In this document: positions 25,277 through 33,222 of the stretch, one piece after another | Layout: the number at the start of each line of letters is the position of its first letter | Numbering within the stretch: the stretch's first letter is position 1 | Assembly: GCA_016715885.1 (NCBI GenBank) | Contig: JADJXL010000019.1 | Coordinates: 62,001-126,000, forward strand | Reading direction: 5' to 3' | Length of the DNA: 64,000 bases | Source of the DNA: Polyangiaceae bacterium | Lineage (GTDB): Bacteria; Myxococcota_A; Polyangia; Polyangiales; Polyangiaceae | Made by a program: the position numbers and the translations under genes | Notes under the pieces: generated by a model | The model's input: only the letters and a program-made list of their open reading frames with translations | Database searches by the model: none | What the model was told of the DNA's origin: nothing

Positions 25277-26659
25277 ATGGATCTCGCGCCGCACGAAATT
25301 GATGAGCGAATCGCAAGCGCCGCAACCGATTGGCGCATGGCCGAACGAGCGCTCCGCAAGGACGCTCGAGCCAGTCGGCGCAACGTGCTCGAAGCGCATC
25401 GCGCCGTGACCACGCGATCGATGTGGATCGAGCTTGGCGAGCGCTCGAAGGATCCGATCCTCGCAGCGGCGCGCGCGTGGGTGTACGCGCTCGTGCTCGA
25501 ACGCGTCGGGTGGCCTGCGCGCGTGCGAGCAGCAGAAGCGCTGCATGCTCCATCGATCGAAGTCCCCGATCTCGAACCAGACCGTTTGTCTCCGCGAACG
25601 GTCATCGATCGGTTGCTCACCGAGCCCATCTCCGATCGTCGTCGCTTCTACGCCGATGCCTTGGCGACGGGCGCAAGACACCTGCGCGATGCCGAGTTTG
25701 TCTTGGCGGAACGTCGTGCGGAGGCGATTCGTCGGCTCGGTGTCGACGACCCCGATGCGCTCGAAGTGCCGCTCGAGCCAGCGACTTCGCTTGCGCGTCT
25801 TGCCGAACGCGTGCTCGACGTGACGGCCGAGTTCGTGCCGCGAGCATTGCAGCGGTGGGACGACGTGATTGCGTTCGGTCTTGCGCGAGGTGCCGGTGAA
25901 GGTTGGCCGGCGCGTTTGACGCTGCGATGGTTCACCGAGCTCTTCGCGGGCACGGGGCTCTTCGATGGTCTGGCGCTTCCCGCGTTCGATCCTCCGAGGC
26001 CGCTTGGTGCGTCGTCGTTTGTCCGGGCACTCGCGCTGTTTGGCCGAGCGTATGCCGAAACGGACGTGCCTCGATCGGCACCGTTTGTGTTCAAACGATC
26101 GCCGTTCGACTTGCGTGTGGAAAGGCGCGCTGCGCTGTTCGGAGGCTTGCCCGCGGATCCTTTGTTTGGAAGGCGCGCACTGGGTCTTGGTCGCACGCGT
26201 GCGGTCGCTCAAGCGCGCGACATCGCGCATGCGCTCGTGAGCACGTTGCGCATGGATGCCGTGCGCGTGCTCATGCGAGGCGAAGTGCTTTCGTCGGCAC
26301 GAGCGCGGCGCGAACGTTTCGAAGAGCTCACCGACCGCGCGTTTGGGATCTCGTTTCCGAGTGACGTCGCGTTTGTCCTTCCGCGACTAGGGCCGAGCGA
26401 TCCCACGAGGCTACTCGGGACGCTGCTCGCGATGTCCGACAAGCAATCGCTCGTCGAACGTTTCGACGAGGATTGGTTCCGCAATCCTCACGCAGCGCTC
26501 GCGTTGCGTGCTGAACAAGCCGAGTTGCCTTTGGCGAAGGCTTCGAAGGATGCATCGCTCGATGCCAAGCCAGCGCTGCTTCCATTCCGCACGACCGACA
26601 CGGAGGTCGATGCTGCGCTGCGGGATCTAGAGCGGATGCTTGCGGCGCTCTTTGGCTGA
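25277..26659 (+). CDS. Conserved-looking protein of unknown function, miaE operon
   Basis: 460 residues, Ala/Arg/Leu/Asp-rich, apparently all-helical and soluble, with no signal peptide or membrane segment. Recognisable pieces such as ARAWVYALVLERVGWPARVR, PRTVIDRLLTEPISDRRRFY and a long C-terminal helix (TDTEVDAALRDLERMLAALF) give codon bias and composition of a real gene, but I recognise no family and see no metal-binding HExxH or nucleotide motif. It begins six bases after the miaE stop, so it is co-transcribed with it. Any function in tRNA modification would be guesswork. Confidence 0.75.
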   Translation: MDLAPHEIDERIASAATDWRMAERALRKDARASRRNVLEAHRAVTTRSMWIELGERSKDPILAAARAWVYALVLERVGWPARVRAAEALHAPSIEVPDLEPDRLSPRTVIDRLLTEPISDRRRFYADALATGARHLRDAEFVLAERRAEAIRRLGVDDPDALEVPLEPATSLARLAERVLDVTAEFVPRALQRWDDVIAFGLARGAGEGWPARLTLRWFTELFAGTGLFDGLALPAFDPPRPLGASSFVRALALFGRAYAETDVPRSAPFVFKRSPFDLRVERRAALFGGLPADPLFGRRALGLGRTRAVAQARDIAHALVSTLRMDAVRVLMRGEVLSSARARRERFEELTDRAFGISFPSDVAFVLPRLGPSDPTRLLGTLLAMSDKQSLVERFDEDWFRNPHAALALRAEQAELPLAKASKDASLDAKPALLPFRTTDTEVDAALRDLERMLAALFG

Positions 26660-26696
26660 TGGCTCTCCGTGACGAGCGCCGACCGATCCGCTAGGT

Positions 26697-26987
26697 ATGG
26701 ACCCCGTGGCGCAGAAGTACGGCATTCCTTTGGCGGACTTGCCCGCTCACTGTCTCGATGCGGTCGATGCGGCCGAGCGCGCGCTCGCTCGTTCCGTCGT
26801 CCTGCGTGACGGACAACCCGTAGCGGCGATCGTCCCCATCTCGGATCTCGACAAGATCGATCCACCCGATCCCGCTGCCGGAGGAGGAGATCCGCTGCTT
26901 GCGCTTTGTGGCACCTGTCGGCACGACGACTTCGTCGATTCGTTGTTCGTCGACCTAGCGCAAACCAGTCTTTGGAACCGAGGGTAG
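26697..26987 (+). CDS. Phd/VapB-like antitoxin
   Basis: 96 residues. The first half has the Phd/YefM-type pattern (an N-terminal helix and VVLRDGQPVAAIVPISDLDK). The C-terminal half has an unusual CGTCRHDD segment and ends in a likely toxin-binding helix. It ends two bases before the PIN-domain gene, the usual antitoxin-first order of type II toxin-antitoxin pairs. Such antitoxins bind their toxin and repress their own promoter; the short 26660-26696 gap would hold that operator or the pair is read from upstream. Confidence 0.75.
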   Translation: MDPVAQKYGIPLADLPAHCLDAVDAAERALARSVVLRDGQPVAAIVPISDLDKIDPPDPAAGGGDPLLALCGTCRHDDFVDSLFVDLAQTSLWNRG

Positions 26988-26989
26988 CC

Positions 26990-27382
26990 ATGGCGTACTT
27001 GTTCGACACGCCATCGCTTGCCGAAGTCTTGCGGGCCGTACCTTCGCCGCTCTTCGTCAAGCGTCTCTCGATGGTGCCCACGGCGGATCGATGGACCACG
27101 TCGATCACCGTCAGTCAGATCCTCATTGCGGCTCGTCGTACGCGCAAAGCGAGGCTCATGCAGGACGTCATTCGTCTCGTTGCGGCCATCAAAGTGGCTC
27201 CTTTCGACACGCTCGCGTCCCAATCGTTCGCCAAGTTCCGCTGCACCGTGGCTCCGGAGGCCAGCACGGACGACGTCATGATCGCGGCCATTGCCGTGAC
27301 GCACGACTTCACCCTGGTCACACGGCGGGTCGAGTCATTTCGCCCGTACCCGCACCTACGCTGTGAGGACTGGACCACGTGA
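26990..27382 (+). CDS. VapC-like PIN-domain ribonuclease toxin
   Basis: 130 residues. The N-terminal MAYLFDTPSLAEVLR follows the MxxLLDTxxxSE pattern of VapC toxins, with acidic Asp6 in the expected place. Later acidic residues (EASTDDVMIAAIAVTHDFTL) and VTRRVESFRPYPHL match the PIN C-terminal pattern ADxxIAAxAxxxxxxLVTxN, with R in place of N. PIN toxins cut tRNA or rRNA. It lies directly downstream of the antitoxin and upstream of the ATP synthase operon by 248 bases (27383-27630), where no other gene was seen. Confidence 0.82.
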   Translation: MAYLFDTPSLAEVLRAVPSPLFVKRLSMVPTADRWTTSITVSQILIAARRTRKARLMQDVIRLVAAIKVAPFDTLASQSFAKFRCTVAPEASTDDVMIAAIAVTHDFTLVTRRVESFRPYPHLRCEDWTT

Positions 27383-27572
27383 AATCGCGCATTCGTTGCG
27401 CGTTCGTCTCGACTTGATCCATGCTCGGGCCAGCTCGCTGGGCACTTTCGTCAAAGACGCTTTCCGTGTCCATGTCCATGTGCTAGTTGGCCCCGCGCCC
27501 GACGAGAGGACACACCTCAGTACCTCTCGCGCAGTCTGCATCGCTTCGGAGCAACTAAAGGCGATCCAAGCC

Positions 27573-27601
27573 TTGGCTCTTTGGTTTTGCGGACCTATGG
27601 C
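27573..27601 (+). promoter_or_regulatory. Weak candidate promoter of the atp operon
   Basis: TTGGCT (27573-27578) and TATGGC (27596-27601) are 17 bases apart, about 23 bases before the predicted start region and 30 bases before the GTG at 27631. The match to sigma-70 consensus is moderate (4/6 and 3/6), so this is only the best of the elements visible in the 27383-27630 gap. Confidence 0.25.
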
Positions 27602-27630
27602 GAGGGCAAATCTGGAGACTGTCGGATCCC

Positions 27631-28104
27631 GTGAACCACCTTCTCGCATCCAGACTATTCGCCTCGACGATCACCGTCGATTTCGACGCGACGTTCATCG
27701 CGCAGTTCATCCTCTTCACGGCGTTCATTCTCGTTCTGCGCCCGCTGCTTTTCGATCCGTTGCTCAAGGTGTTTGCCGAACGTGAACGGCGTACCGAGGG
27801 AGCAAAGGAAAACGCGCGTCGCATGGACGCCAAAGCGGGTGAGCTGTCTCAGCGTTACGAGGCCGAGCTCGACAAAGTGCGCGTCGAGGCCAATCAAGAG
27901 CGTGAGCGGCTTCGTCGCGAGGCGAAGGAGATCGAGGCCAAGATCATGGACGAAGCTCGCGCCGACGTGGCTCGGATTCTCGAGACCGGCAAAGTGCGGA
28001 TCAACGCGGAAGTCGAGCAGATGAAGAAGGACCTTGCAGAGGCGCAATCGACGCACGCCGCCGACATTGCTTCGCGTGTGCTTGGGCGGGAGGTAGGGCG
28101 ATGA
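27631..28104 (+). CDS. atpF': ATP synthase F0 subunit b/b' (short paralogue)
   Basis: 157 residues from a GTG at 27631. One N-terminal membrane segment (about 19-40, FIAQFILFTAFILVLRPLLF) is followed by a long charged helix with the b-subunit heptad pattern (RERLRREAKEIEAKIMDEAR, ARILETGKVRINAEVEQMKK). It has normal b-subunit size and topology, and forms the peripheral stalk with the larger b subunit encoded next. Having two b-type genes in tandem is typical of bacteria with b/b' heterodimers. Its stop overlaps the atpF start by four bases (28101-28104). Confidence 0.92.
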   Translation: MNHLLASRLFASTITVDFDATFIAQFILFTAFILVLRPLLFDPLLKVFAERERRTEGAKENARRMDAKAGELSQRYEAELDKVRVEANQERERLRREAKEIEAKIMDEARADVARILETGKVRINAEVEQMKKDLAEAQSTHAADIASRVLGREVGR

Positions 28105-29129
28105 GGTCGCGCGTGTACGTCTTTGGTAGGCGAACGCGAGCCATCGGCGCCGCGGTCTTGATGGCGTCGGGTCTTTTTGCCGCGAGCGCGTTCGCGCAGA
28201 CGCCGCCGAACCCGAACCAGGGTTTGCCCGCGGGCCATCCGCCGCTCGATACGCCGCCTCCCGTGCGTCGTCTCGATCCGAACCAGGTTCGTCCGGGTGG
28301 AATGCCTGGTCAGCTCCCGGCAAGGCCGATGCCCGGTCAAGCAGGGCGACCCGGTATGCCGGGGCAGGGCCGTTTGCAGCCGCAAGCGCGGCCCATTGCA
28401 CCACCGGTCGTGCACGATGATCACGCCGACGCTGGTGGCCATGGCGCTGGGCATTGTCCCGGCCATGGTCCCGAGGACGCGCCGCACTTCGACCAGATCA
28501 ACTGGTGGCACGGCATGATCGGCGTCGACAACGTCAAGTCGCAGTCGCCGAGCTTCGTCGACAAGCTTTTGTGGCGCTACCACAACCCGACGAACCCGTG
28601 CGACGAGAAGAACCAGCAAACGCCGCTATTGGCGTCGATCTTGAACCTCGCCGTTCTCGGTTACATCGTCTATCGCTTTGGGCGCAAACCAATTGGCGAA
28701 GCGCTCGTCAAGCGCAAGCAGGGCATCATGTCCGAGATCGAGACGGCAGCGCGTCTCGAGCGTGATGCGCAGAAGCGGTTGTCCGAGTACGAGGACAAGT
28801 TCGACCAGATTCAGGACACGCTGAAGGCGCTGAAGGCTGAATATGCGGCGCAAGCGGAGGTCGAGAAGAAGCACATCGTGGCCGAGGCGGAAGAGCGTCG
28901 GGCGCGCATGCGTCGCGATGCGGAATTCCGTGTGGAGCAGGAACTGCGAGCAACTCGGATTGCGCTGATGCAGCAAGCAGTGGGGGATGCGACGTCAGCA
29001 GCCGAAGAGATCATTCGCAAGCGAACCGCGCAGGCGGACATCGATCGGATGAGCGAGGACTATCTCGCGTCGTTGCGCACGGCGATGGCCAGTAGTCGCA
29101 TCTCGAGCCAGGTCGGAGGCAAGCAATGA
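28101..29129 (+). CDS. atpF: ATP synthase F0 subunit b with signal peptide and large exported N-terminal domain
   Basis: 342 residues, about twice the usual b-subunit length. Residues 1-32 look like a signal peptide (RRTRAIGAAVLMASGLFAAS, then AFAQ). Residues 33-104 are Pro/Gly/Gln/Arg-rich with PGQ-type repeats. Residues 105-137 carry seven His plus acidic residues and a Cys (HDDHADAGGHGAGHCPGHG). Only at about 176-195 comes the normal membrane segment (LLASILNLAVLGYIVYRFG), followed by a standard stalk helix (AEAEERRARMRRDAEF). About 175 residues would therefore lie outside the cytoplasm. The His cluster suggests metal or proton binding (inference). It overlaps atpF' and atpH by four bases each. 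Confidence 0.9.
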   Translation: MRSRVYVFGRRTRAIGAAVLMASGLFAASAFAQTPPNPNQGLPAGHPPLDTPPPVRRLDPNQVRPGGMPGQLPARPMPGQAGRPGMPGQGRLQPQARPIAPPVVHDDHADAGGHGAGHCPGHGPEDAPHFDQINWWHGMIGVDNVKSQSPSFVDKLLWRYHNPTNPCDEKNQQTPLLASILNLAVLGYIVYRFGRKPIGEALVKRKQGIMSEIETAARLERDAQKRLSEYEDKFDQIQDTLKALKAEYAAQAEVEKKHIVAEAEERRARMRRDAEFRVEQELRATRIALMQQAVGDATSAAEEIIRKRTAQADIDRMSEDYLASLRTAMASSRISSQVGGKQ

Positions 29130-29668
29130 GCACCGAAGCGATTGCCAGGCGTTACGCGCGTGCCGTCTTCGAGCTTGGCAAAGAGGAAAAGAATTTGTCC
29201 ACGATCGCGCGTGATCTCGCGGACTTCTCGGGCGGTTACGAGAAGTCGGAAGATTTGCGCATGGTCTTGGAAAGCCCGCTCGTCAGCGAAGCTCAGCGGG
29301 AGGCCGTGCTCGTGGAGATCGGCCAGAAGATGAGCATGTCGCCGACGGCGCTTTCGACGTTGCGTCTTTTGGCGCAGCGCCGGCGGTTGTCTGCGTTGCC
29401 CGAAATGGTTCGTCAGTTGGAGAAGCTCGTCGATGACGATGCGGGGGTCCTCCGCGCGGAAGTCACGAGCGCAACGCCTCTCAATGAAAGTTTTCTCGCC
29501 AAACTTCGCGCCGAACTCGAGGGCGCGACCGGCAAGAAGGTCGTTATTTCTCACAGGCAGGATCCATCGCTCATTGCGGGCATCGTCACCCGCATCGGCG
29601 ACCAGGTGATCGACGGAAGCGTCAAGGCTCGCCTCGAAAGCTTCCGCGATTCTCTGCTTCGTACCTAA
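29126..29668 (+). CDS. atpH: ATP synthase F1 subunit delta
   Basis: 180 residues, normal for the delta (OSCP) subunit that ties the peripheral stalk to F1. It begins with the typical AIARRYARAVFELGKEE, has the central LRLLAQRRRLSALPEMVRQL block, and ends with the family signature for delta (DPSLIAGIVTRIGDQVIDGS, VKARLESFRDSL). The ATG overlaps the atpF stop by four bases. atpA follows after 45 bases. Confidence 0.95.
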   Translation: MSTEAIARRYARAVFELGKEEKNLSTIARDLADFSGGYEKSEDLRMVLESPLVSEAQREAVLVEIGQKMSMSPTALSTLRLLAQRRRLSALPEMVRQLEKLVDDDAGVLRAEVTSATPLNESFLAKLRAELEGATGKKVVISHRQDPSLIAGIVTRIGDQVIDGSVKARLESFRDSLLRT

Positions 29669-29713
29669 GCCCCCCCGGGTTTCGACTATCGCCCCCCGGA
29701 TCGAGGACTCCCC

Positions 29714-31489
29714 ATGCAGCTCAGAGCCGAAGAGATTTCCCAGATCATCAAGAAGCAGATCCAGAACATCGACAAGGCCGCGCTCGTTACCGAGGTCGGC
29801 ACGGTGCTCACCACCGGCGACGGTATTGCTCGTGTGTACGGGCTGAGCCGCGCGATGGCCGGTGAGCTCGTCGAGTTTGTCGGGTCCAATGGCCAGACAC
29901 TCGCCGGGCTCGTGCTCAACCTCGAGGCCGACAACGTCGGTTGCGCGATCTTCGGTGACGCGAGCGCCGTCAAAGAGGGCGACTCGGTCAAACGCACGGG
30001 CCGCATTCTCGACGTTCCCGTCGGCGAAGCCGTCGTCGGTCGCGTCGTCAACGCGCTCGGTATGCCCATCGATGGCAAGGGCCCCATCGATTCGAAAGAG
30101 CGTCGCCGCGTCGAGATCAAGGCGCCGGGCATCATCGAACGTCAAGGCGTCAAGGAGCCGCTCCAGACCGGCATCAAGGCCATCGACGCGATGATCCCGA
30201 TCGGCCGCGGTCAGCGCGAGCTCATCATCGGCGACCGCCAGACCGGCAAAACCGCCGTCGCGGTCGACACGATCATCAACCAGAAGGGCAAGGGCGTTTA
30301 CTGCTTCTACGTCGCCATCGGCCAGAAGCTCAGCACCATTCGCCAGGTCGTCGACAAACTCGAGACCTACGGCGCCATGGAGTACACGACGATCGTCGTC
30401 GCCTCGGCTTCGGAAACGGCTCCCTTGCAGTACATCTCGCCGTACACCGGCGTCACGATGGGCGAGTTCTTCCGCGACACCGGCCGCCACGCGCTCTGCA
30501 TCTACGACGATCTCTCCAAGCAAGCCGTCGCGTACCGCCAGCTCTCGCTGCTCCTTCGCCGTCCGCCGGGCCGCGAAGCGTATCCGGGCGACGTCTTCTA
30601 CTTGCACTCACGCCTGCTCGAACGCGCCGCCAAGATGGCCGACGTTTTCTGGGTCGTGAAGAAAGGCGCCTCCGCGCCGCCTCCAGGCGATCGCAACTTC
30701 CGTGGCGCCGACGGCAAGATCCACATGGGCGAGCTCGGCAAAGAGGAAGCCAAGCACAGCCTCGAGAACCTGAAGAAGCAGGGCGGCGACTACGAGATCA
30801 TCAAGGACACGTGGTCCGGCGGGTCGCTCACCGCGCTTCCCGTCATCGAGACGCAAGCTGGTGACGTGTCGGCGTACATTCCGACAAACGTAATCAGCAT
30901 CACGGACGGACAGATCTTCCTCGAGTCGGACTTGTTCTTCTCGGGTGTTCGTCCGGCCATCAACGTCGGTATTTCCGTGAGCCGCGTCGGTGGTAACGCG
31001 CAGATCAAAGCGATGAAGAGCGTTGCCGGTACGCTTCGTCTCGACCTTGCGCAGTACCGCGCCATGGCGGCTTTCGCGCAGTTCGCTTCGGACCTCGATG
31101 CGAAGACTCGCAAGCAGCTCGAGCGTGGCGCGCGCATGGTCGAGCTTTTGAAGCAAGGCCAGTACGTGCCGCTGTCGGTCGAAAAGCAGATTCTCATCAT
31201 TTACGCCGGCGCCAACGGCTACGTGGATGATCTGCCGATCGACTCGCTCGCGCAGTTCGAGCAAGAGCTTTATGCGTTCGTCGAGTCCAAGCACAAGACG
31301 TTGCTCACGGACATCGCCGAGAAGAAGGCGCTCGACAACGATCTCAAAGAGCGGATGAACAAGGCCATCGAAGCTTTCAAGAAGACCTTCGTTCCTGGAG
31401 GCAAGCAGAAGGCTGCTGCCGAGGAGGAAGAGTCGGCGGAAGCGAAGCCTGCAACCAAAGCCTCGAAGAAGGCCAAGAAAGCGAAGTAA
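29714..31489 (+). CDS. atpA: ATP synthase F1 subunit alpha with an internal insertion
   Basis: 591 residues against about 500-515 for most AtpA. The fold is complete: the N-terminal barrel, the P-loop GDRQTGKT at 173-180, the IYDDLSKQAVAYRQLSLLLR block, and SVGLR-like NVGISVSRVGG. About 55 extra residues lie at roughly 311-366 (FWVVKKGASAPPPGDRNFRG ... KKQGGDYEIIKDTW), precisely where other AtpA read SDELGGGSLTALP. The reading frame continues intact into GGSLTALPVIETQAGDVSAY. The last 25 residues are Lys/Ala/Glu-rich. A GAGGA Shine-Dalgarno precedes the ATG. Alpha holds the non-catalytic sites of F1. Confidence 0.95.
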   Translation: MQLRAEEISQIIKKQIQNIDKAALVTEVGTVLTTGDGIARVYGLSRAMAGELVEFVGSNGQTLAGLVLNLEADNVGCAIFGDASAVKEGDSVKRTGRILDVPVGEAVVGRVVNALGMPIDGKGPIDSKERRRVEIKAPGIIERQGVKEPLQTGIKAIDAMIPIGRGQRELIIGDRQTGKTAVAVDTIINQKGKGVYCFYVAIGQKLSTIRQVVDKLETYGAMEYTTIVVASASETAPLQYISPYTGVTMGEFFRDTGRHALCIYDDLSKQAVAYRQLSLLLRRPPGREAYPGDVFYLHSRLLERAAKMADVFWVVKKGASAPPPGDRNFRGADGKIHMGELGKEEAKHSLENLKKQGGDYEIIKDTWSGGSLTALPVIETQAGDVSAYIPTNVISITDGQIFLESDLFFSGVRPAINVGISVSRVGGNAQIKAMKSVAGTLRLDLAQYRAMAAFAQFASDLDAKTRKQLERGARMVELLKQGQYVPLSVEKQILIIYAGANGYVDDLPIDSLAQFEQELYAFVESKHKTLLTDIAEKKALDNDLKERMNKAIEAFKKTFVPGGKQKAAAEEEESAEAKPATKASKKAKKAK

Positions 31490-31492
31490 GCC

Positions 31493-32419
31493 GTGCCTTC
31501 GCTCAAAGCGATTCGCAAGCGCATCACGAGCGTTCGTTCGACGCAGAAGATCACGCGCGCCATGAAGATGGTCGCTGGCGCGCGTCTCAACCGCGCTCAG
31601 CAACGCATCACCGAACTGCGACCTTACGCGATCAAAACGCAAGAGGTGCTCAGTGCCATCACGCGATCGATGCGTGCGGCGACCGAGGGGGTTTCTCCCG
31701 ACGCACTCGAAGGAGCGCTCGATCAGTCGCTGCATCCCTTGCTCGTGGAACGTGCCGAGCGTCGAGTGCTGCTCGTCGTGCTGACGAGCGATCGCGGTCT
31801 TTGCGGTGCGTTCAACACGAACATCAACAAGCGCGCCGAGCGTGAGTGGAAGACGCGTGTCGAGCAGGGGCAGGACGTTCGGATGGTCGTCATCGGTCGC
31901 AAAGGCCGTGACTACATGTCTCGACGAGGTGCTCCGGGCCTCGAGCACTTGCCCGGCATTTGGGAGAACTTGAAACTCGAAACGGCCGAGCGTGTTGGTG
32001 CGACGATCCTCGAGCCCTTCAACAAGGGCGAGGTCGACAGCATTTATCTCGTCTACAACGAGTTCAAGAGTGCGATGAGCCAGCAGGTCGTTTGCGAGCG
32101 CCTGCTTCCTGTCGCACAACCTGAAGCACAGCCCGAGAAGAGTGCTGGACTCGAAGCGACCGAGTTCACGTTCGAGCCGACCCCGAGCGCTTTGCTCGAA
32201 GTGCTCGTGCCGATGTACGTCGACATCTCGATCCTGCGTGCGCTGTACGAATCGATGGCCAGCGAGCTCGGTGCTCGTATGACCGCGATGGATTCGGCCA
32301 CGAAGAACGCCAAGGAAATGGTCGAAAGTTTGACGCTCCAATACAACCGCGCGCGTCAAGCAGCGATCACCAAGGAACTCATGGAGATCATCGGCGGCAG
32401 CGAGGCACTCAAGGACTGA
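31493..32419 (+). CDS. atpG: ATP synthase F1 subunit gamma
   Basis: 308 residues from a GTG at 31493, three bases after the atpA stop. The two long coiled-coil ends of the rotor shaft are clear: SLKAIRKRITSVRSTQKITR and AMKMVAGARLNRAQQRI at the start, and GARMTAMDSATKNAKEMVES at the end. The central globular domain has LLVVLTSDRGLCGAFNTNI. A loop of about 20 residues (PVAQPEAQPEKSAGLEATEF) is slightly longer than in E. coli. atpD and atpC, normally next, are absent; the operon stops here. Confidence 0.95.
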   Translation: MPSLKAIRKRITSVRSTQKITRAMKMVAGARLNRAQQRITELRPYAIKTQEVLSAITRSMRAATEGVSPDALEGALDQSLHPLLVERAERRVLLVVLTSDRGLCGAFNTNINKRAEREWKTRVEQGQDVRMVVIGRKGRDYMSRRGAPGLEHLPGIWENLKLETAERVGATILEPFNKGEVDSIYLVYNEFKSAMSQQVVCERLLPVAQPEAQPEKSAGLEATEFTFEPTPSALLEVLVPMYVDISILRALYESMASELGARMTAMDSATKNAKEMVESLTLQYNRARQAAITKELMEIIGGSEALKD

Positions 32420-32495
32420 CGTCCGAGCCTGCTCCGCCGGTAACCTCCGACAAACCTCCCTTCCCACCGGGCGCTTACGGCGCCACTTGTACACC

Positions 32496-33107
32496 GTGGC
32501 CGTCCTGCTCCCCATCAATCCCGAACATCCCGAGCCTCGCAAGATCAAGCGAGTCGTGGAGATCCTCGAAAAAGGCGGTGTCATCGCTTATCCGACCGAC
32601 ACCGTCTACGGCATCGGTTGCGACTTGATGAACAAGCAAGCGATCGAGAGCCTGTACCAAATCAAGGGCATGCAGCGCGACAAGAACCTCGCGTTCATCT
32701 GCCCTGATCTCGCCGACATCTCCAAGTACGCCATCGTCGAGAACGCTACCTATCGCGTGCTCCGGCGCCTCTTGCCCGGTCCCTATTGCTTTGTCCTCCA
32801 AGCAACTCGGGACGTCCCCAAGATCGTGCAGATGAACAAGAAGACCGTAGGCATTCGCGTGCCTTCGCATCCTGTTGCTCAAGCGATCGTGCGTGAGCTC
32901 GGGCGTCCCATCATCAGCACGACGGCCGCGCCTCCGGGTGAAGAGCCCATGGTGGATCCGTGGGAGATCAAAGAATTGTTTCCCGGCCTCGAATTGGTCG
33001 TCGATGCGGGACCGTGTGGGAACGTGCCTTCGACGGTCGTCGATCTATCGACGGGCGAAGTCGTGATCGTGCGTGAAGGCGCGGGCCCGATAGACGATTT
33101 GGTTTGA
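32496..33107 (+). CDS. YciO-type Sua5/YrdC-family protein
   Basis: 203 residues from the GTG at 32496; an in-frame TTG at 32487 is less likely. The YrdC fold is evident: GGVIAYPTDTVYGIGCDLMN, the ATP/threonine-site loop, KTVGIRVPSHPVAQAIVREL, and VPSTVVDLSTGEVVIVREG. The IKGMQRDKNLAFICPDLADI segment follows YciO rather than TsaC/Sua5. TsaC/Sua5 make threonylcarbamoyl-AMP for t6A37 in tRNA; whether YciO-type proteins do so efficiently is less certain. It lies 76 bases after atpG and is followed after 19 bases by a repeat element. Confidence 0.88.
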   Translation: MAVLLPINPEHPEPRKIKRVVEILEKGGVIAYPTDTVYGIGCDLMNKQAIESLYQIKGMQRDKNLAFICPDLADISKYAIVENATYRVLRRLLPGPYCFVLQATRDVPKIVQMNKKTVGIRVPSHPVAQAIVRELGRPIISTTAAPPGEEPMVDPWEIKELFPGLELVVDAGPCGNVPSTVVDLSTGEVVIVREGAGPIDDLV

Positions 33108-33126
33108 ACGGGTTTCAAAATGATCC

Positions 33127-33220
33127 CGGGGGGGGCCGAGCCTCGGCCCCCCCATCGTAAACTAGCCTCGCGAAGCGCGCGTCTCACGCGCGCGAAGCGA
33201 GCGCACAAGCCCAGACCCGG
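33127..33220 (+). repeat. Dispersed two-hairpin intergenic repeat, copy C
   Basis: It contains GGGGGGGGCCGAG/CCTCGGCCCCCCC (the best-matched first hairpin of the family), ATCGTAAACTAGCCTCGCGA, the second hairpin GCGCGCGT-ctc-ACGCGCGC, and the end CCAGACCCGG. It fills the space between the YciO-type gene (stop 33107) and the PBP gene (stop 33223), convergent genes, so a shared terminator role is plausible. It lacks the GGCAAATC leader seen in copies A and D. Confidence 0.85.
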
Positions 33221-33222
33221 CT

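Noticed and set aside
27383..27630. Possible tRNA or small RNA gene in the gap before the atp operon
   Set aside because: No acceptor-stem pairing, no GTTCGANNC T-loop and no CCA end; only a weak promoter candidate remains.
29060..32584. Two long minus-strand open frames (29060-30607, 515 codons; 30608-32584, 658 codons)
   Set aside because: Antisense to atpH-atpA-atpG, whose products are certain; these are codon-bias shadows, not overlapping genes.
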